This document shows positions 59,640 through 64,000 of a stretch of DNA of 64,000 nucleotides, piece after piece. The notes under the pieces were generated by a model that saw nothing but the letters and a program-made list of their open reading frames with translations, did not search any database and was not told the origin of the DNA. Location of the stretch: the NCBI GenBank assembly GCA_946902875.1, contig OX336343.1:6685754-6749753 (forward strand). Direction: 5' to 3'. Within the stretch, counting starts at the first letter, position 1. The number at the start of each line of letters is the position of its first letter. The position numbers and the translations under genes are program-made. Source of the stretch: Nematopogon swammerdamellus (Eukaryota; Arthropoda; Insecta; Lepidoptera; Adelidae).

Positions 59640-61580
59640 CGTTTAATTAAGGAATTAACGACTCGGCATAGGCTGTTTAGCAGGACGGCGCTTCACATAA
59701 ATTTGGTCAGGTTTCTTTATTAGCGGTGACGTCAGCGGCCGAGCGAGTCGCGCTTGCTGAAACTAATTTCGCAGTGGTAACAGTTTTACGTCCTTGTGGC
59801 ATCGCTCGAAAGTATGAAAATAATCATAAGTTTAGAGTACAATTTACTAGCGTAATAAGCTAATTTAATTTAAATGTGTTCGATTACGGAGTGCATATGT
59901 GTATAATGTGTATTAAAATGTTGCATGAAAACTTCGTATATGAAATGCAACCCTAATAAAAAATAACTATGATTACCGCAAACTTCGCTTGTTCTCGGAT
60001 CAAGTTTCAAAGTGTCTAAACCTTTTCCCTAACTCTTCAAACAGGTGCCATGAAATGTTATCCTACTTTGTTGTTTGCTGAAATTGCAGGAAATGTTACA
60101 CTTTCACAAAGTGTAAATTGGTCCGCCGACTTCCGCGATTGAAGCAGAGGTAGAGGAGAGGATGACTGCATAAATTTATGTAACTTCCATTATCAACTAT
60201 TATTATCTACTTATATGTGTATATATATTTTTTACCGAGGTTTATCCACGTTAAAACATAATTACACATAAAACAAGCAGTTCTATCATTTATATATTTT
60301 TCTAAAAACCCAGTAGATGGTTTACGTAAGGTTGCATTAAAACCTCAACACAATGCAAGTACAATTACCCTAATAAAGCTAAATTTCTACGGGCGACCAG
60401 CGACCGACCGTGTAACGTGCGTCAATTTATGAATAACCAAAACAAATATGGAATTAATACAATTTATAATTTCATTTGTAAAGCCTCCACTCTAAAATAT
60501 TTACAGATTTAATGTTTTCCTATATTAAATGTACACAAAAACAGAACAATATTAAGTACTACTACAGGGTTCCGCTCGGAAAATAAAATAAAATGCCTGA
60601 CATCATCTATCATAACAGCAATAACGAAAGTAGCAAAAACTTTTTTGTTTGCATTTTTTTGTTAAATAACGAGTTCCTTTCTCTACCGGCCTTGCCACAT
60701 ATCGAAATTTCTAGAATGTCTAAGAGCCAATAAGTTTTACCTGATAATTGCAAAGAAAATGACCCATTCCTTAGACTGAAGAAGGTTTTTTTATCAACGA
60801 AACATTTTAATGAATTTTACTAAAGTAGCAATCAAGTATTTCTATTATTTAATTTATCTTAATAGCATTAATAGATCTTAAGTGCGAGTTTTTTCGACTT
60901 AAGTGCGACTAATCGATTACGCGAAAAGTATTCCTAACGTTTTCGCTAAATCACGGACGAAAACTTCTTTACGTTACTCGTTTTCTAAATAGCTACCTAG
61001 GTATACCTTAAAATAACTAAAAACACATAAGATTGATGAAAATGCTTTGATATTCGATTCGATTACACCTAGGGAAAAGAGAATAAAATTAAACATAATA
61101 AAATTAGTTAGAAACCGTAATATTTTTTACAAATTTCGCGATATTCGCTTTCTCTCTCTGTATGAAAGAAAAATACCAACATTTTTCTAATTATAACATC
61201 GGTACATGATTACCCACTGCGAACATAACGAGCCCAGTGCGTGTGAAGCGAAGTGCCTGCGCTGCTCCGCGCGTTAGGGTCTTTGTTAGGGTTTGTTGGT
61301 ATATGCCTTTATATGCGCATGTGTGTGTGTTGGGCTGTGTTGGTGTGTGTGCGTGTACGTGCGTGCTGAGTATGCGGCAGCCTCTTTGACCTATTATCGC
61401 GTTGGCCATCTAGAGTCAAGCGTTGGGTTAAATATGGCTGAAGTATTTATTTTCGACGTCGCATTGGAACTTACATTTATATATGCGCAAAATATTGTTC
61501 GCGGAAATGCTCGCGTCAAATTTTGATTCATTATTCCAATGAATCTCGAGATGAATCTCCGACTTATGTATATCGGCTGA
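59640..61580. other. AT-rich sequence without recognised features
   Basis: A (GT)n tract near 61318-61350 is the only repeat noticed; no TE boundaries or exons recognised over nearly 2 kb. This is unusual for the window and may be part of a host gene's intron. Confidence 0.35.
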
Positions 61581-61584
61581 ATAT

Positions 61585-61700
61585 ACACGGTGTTGCATTT
61601 GCCCCGGCAATATTTTTAACTGACATATAGATGTTGTTGTGTTTTATGTAGTGACGCCAAATCAGGATTTTTTTACACTGAAAAAAAAAATCATGCTGAC
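61585..61700. mobile_element. Half-copy of the TACACGGTGTTGC MITE
   Basis: TACACGGTGTTGCATTTGCC and AATATTTTTAACTGACAT match the left part of 18545-18828; the other terminus is missing. Confidence 0.5.
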
Positions 61701-61944
61701 AATTTTCATTTCTGACAACGTAAGATCGGAAGGGCAGACAGGCTATAAACTCTTAATAAATTTCTTACTCCCCCTATATGTACCCCTTTTTCTGATAAGG
61801 TGATTTTAATTTTTTAAACCGCTTATAACCTTCCGAGAATACTTAATAAACACCTGCAGAAATGAAAAACATTCATACGGCAATACAGGTTGATTTCGCA
61901 GTGACTGAATTAATTTTGTCCCCGCATCCTCGTACTTTCCATAA

Positions 61945-62066
61945 AAAAACGGCGAATGAAGGGAAGCACTGACATGGCACCTAGTTCCCCCGGTTCCCCC
62001 AGCCCTTAAGGGCTGACATCACGGATGTTGTAGGTGATGTAGCCAACCGTGTCAGTTTCCATAGAA
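61945..62066 (+). mobile_element. SINE-1 tail fragment
   Basis: GAATGAAGGGAAGCACTGAC, GGCACCTAGTTCCCCCGG and GATGTAGCCAACCGTGTCAG, with TTCCCCC duplicated. Confidence 0.8.
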
Positions 62067-62399
62067 AATTTTTTTTCTTAACGGCCTGATTTAGCAAGAT
62101 GCACATTTTTTTCAAATATATTATTTTGTATAATGTAAAACTTCACGACGACGTTGTTAGCCACGCTAGTTCACTTACTTATCTAGTCGTACCCGATTTT
62201 CTGTTCGCGAAAAACTGAACGTATGACAACACTAGGTATGCTAGCTAATCGAAGTCAAAAGTTACGATGACTTGCGGTGTCGTGTGTGCGTCGTTACCTA
62301 ATCTCACGCGCACTTATTAGGTCATTTTTACATAAAAACATGAATTCATTCGTTATGTTTGTTTTGTTGCCCTAGACACGTGTATCTAGACCAGATCGG

Positions 62400-62572
62400 G
62401 TATGTGCTCAAAAAGGGTCAAGTGTGTAGTACCCGTAACCAACGAGCATGTATGAAGAACATTATGAGAGTGGAAGAGGCGGCAGAGGTGTGTCAGGATC
62501 GTGGCACGTGGAGATCCGTTGTCTCTGTCTACCCCACTGTGAAGCAGGCGTGACGCTATGTATGTAAAAAGA
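62400..62572 (+). pseudogene. LINE-4 C-terminal fragment
   Basis: Reads MKNIMRVEEAAEVCQDRG, then TWRSVVSVYPTVKQA and a stop, followed by CGCTATGTATGTAAAAAG. The charged helix and WR...YP...A-stop ending are like the C-termini of several insect LINE ORFs. Everything upstream is lost. Confidence 0.5.
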
Positions 62573-62700
62573 AAGAAAAATAATATTATAGTGTTATGAA
62601 GGAAAAAATAAAGTAATTCTAATTAAATTTCATTAAAAAAAAATTGTCAAATTACCTATGGTACAACTTTATGACAGAGTTTTATTTTAAATTGAATTGA

Positions 62701-62733
62701 TAAGATAAGATAAGATAAGATAAGATAAGATAA
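62701..62733. repeat. (GATAA)n microsatellite
   Basis: About six to seven GATAA units followed by ACGTTTATTTTGC. Confidence 0.95.
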
Positions 62734-62870
62734 ACGTTTATTTTGCATAATAACTAACTTAACCTATTTAGATTTTATATACAATTCTTAATTTATGCAA
62801 AATTGGCCAATCGGCTCAGCGTGTGCCAGGGCAGGACAGTCCTTTCCTGGCGCTGTTTTTCAACCGTTGC

Positions 62871-62965
62871 CATGTGTGTGTGTGTGTGTGTGTGTGTGTT
62901 AAGAGGGTGTGTGTGTGTGTGTTAGGGTGCGTGTGCGAGTGTGTGTGTGTGTGTGTGTGTTTGCG
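62871..62965. repeat. Interrupted (GT)n microsatellite
   Basis: Three GT runs separated by TTAAGAGG and TAGGGTGCG. Confidence 0.95.
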
Positions 62966-62969
62966 AGAG

Positions 62970-64000
62970 GGTCCTTTTCAGTGTGTCTACCTGGTAAATA
63001 TTTCTTTTCTTTAAAATTTGCCATCTCTCTGCAGATTCAGGAGCATCTTCCTGCATGCAAATTTAAATGTTGGGAGACCTGCCATTGCTCTAATGGGTGG
63101 CGGGATGTTGTTCCAACATTTGGATGCTGCGTATTTGAAGCTGCCTCTGAATGCTGCAGAACGGTGACACGGAGTTTGTAGTACGAAGCCTTCTGCTCTC
63201 GTGTCATGTGTGTGTGTATTTCGCGTCCATGTTAACTTTTTGAATAAGTACTCAGGTTTTTAATTTTTTATAATTTTATGCATCATACATTGAAAATTTC
63301 TTTAATATTGAATTTTCATTGTATATAGGGGTAACATGTGCTCGCCTAGGTATGTCATAGCAGTAGCGGAGACATGAGTTCTGTAATCTCTGCACTGCAC
63401 AGTGTCAAATATGACCTTAAAATCGGACACGTTCTTTTTATTCCAGAAATTAATAGATTTAGTTATTTAAAATGCTAAAGTAAAAGTCCCCCGCCTCTGC
63501 GACTTTTAGTTTAGGAGAAATAATTTTTTGAAAATTACACTTTTTTAGTTTCGGAAAAACGAAAAATAATTCTACAATTAAAACTAAGCTACTTATTTAA
63601 ATTTCACTCAGCCTTATCAAAGACTCTTTCGAATATCCACATTTGAAAAGTTATTCGAGGCTGTGAAAGTTTACAGAAATCGAATTATATTTATTTTTTA
63701 TTTTTTTTATTTTATTTTTTTTCTCCTAGATCCCATAGTAGTAGGCGGAGATATTTATACCGAAAATAGTTCACTGTTTCCTCTGTCCGTTAAAAAAAAA
63801 CCGACGCCTAATTCCATGGGATTAAGAAGTTACAGGAGTTATTCGCTATGGGCTAGGGTTGTTACTAGAATGAATAAAAATTTTCCCATTTTTTATTTAT
63901 TTATTTTTGACATTTGATTAATTTTATTGTATTGTTTCGTGATTTCTTTTAATAATAATTAGCTAGTTTTGGTTTTTGTTTTTGTTTTTTTTTTTTTTTT
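62970..64000. other. Intergenic sequence without recognised genes
   Basis: 63030-63190 has a CATGCAAATTTAAATGTTGG...GGCGGGATGTTGTTCCAAC stretch that resembles the decayed coding end of a LINE (CWETCHCSNGW-like), but no motif is decisive. The rest is AT-rich and ends in a poly(T) run. Confidence 0.3.

Overview
The window is nuclear DNA from an animal, most likely a moth or butterfly. The evidence is AT-rich intergenic sequence, GT-AG exon boundaries, and several repeat types that I recognise from lepidopteran genomes: Helitron 3' ends ending in CTAG next to a GC hairpin, the AACCGACTTCAAAA and AGGGTTCCGTA dispersed repeats, and tRNA-headed SINEs. No prokaryotic operon, CRISPR array or free-standing tRNA/rRNA gene was seen. 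The species assignment is an inference from repeat style only.

Host genes are few. At the left end three plus-strand exons (227-338, 1119-1275, 2851-2958) join in consistent splice phase and end in a stop codon. They look like the 3' end of a host gene whose product I do not recognise. Two CpG-rich blocks (about 13790-15135 and 59190-59620) look like promoter or first-exon regions. The rest is intergenic or intronic.

The bulk is a dense mosaic of transposons. The centrepiece is a 3.8 kb non-LTR retrotransposon on the minus strand (19330-23155). It has an intact 982-residue endonuclease-reverse transcriptase ORF and a 35-nt poly(A) tail, and it is inserted inside a SINE whose two halves lie on either side. 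Truncated relatives of it lie at 34.7, 45.3, 47.1 and 51.5 kb. Other LINE remnants include RTE-like copies (40.7 and 42.5 kb), a CR1-like family (3.4 and 31.6 kb, with 3' pieces at 12.7 and 52.1 kb) and LINE-X (18.9, 30.7 and 44.0 kb).

Two composite SINE families dominate. SINE-1 (about 15 copies) has an unusual head: a tRNA-like A box, then a segment closely resembling the 3' half of 5S rRNA, then a tRNA-like T arm. SINE-2 has a conventional tRNA-like head with clean A and B boxes. The two share a middle segment, their tails resemble the 3' UTR of the resident LINE, and one copy (33.9-34.1 kb) joins a SINE-2-like head to a SINE-1 body. Together they suggest a modular LINE/SINE system in one locus.

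DNA transposons include a 707-bp hAT-like element with a perfect 8-bp target duplication (3577-4283), two copies of a GC-rich hAT-type MITE with 8-bp duplications (32196-32396 and 52408-52632), TA-flanked Tc1/mariner-like MITEs (18545-18828 and 40266-41327), several foldback elements and a short Helitron (58308-58599). Satellites include a 320-bp pure GTGGA array (35019-35338) with an opposite-strand partner at 36.6 kb, and two higher-order tandem arrays (38631-39195 and 56650-57140). Nested insertions give a relative order for many events.
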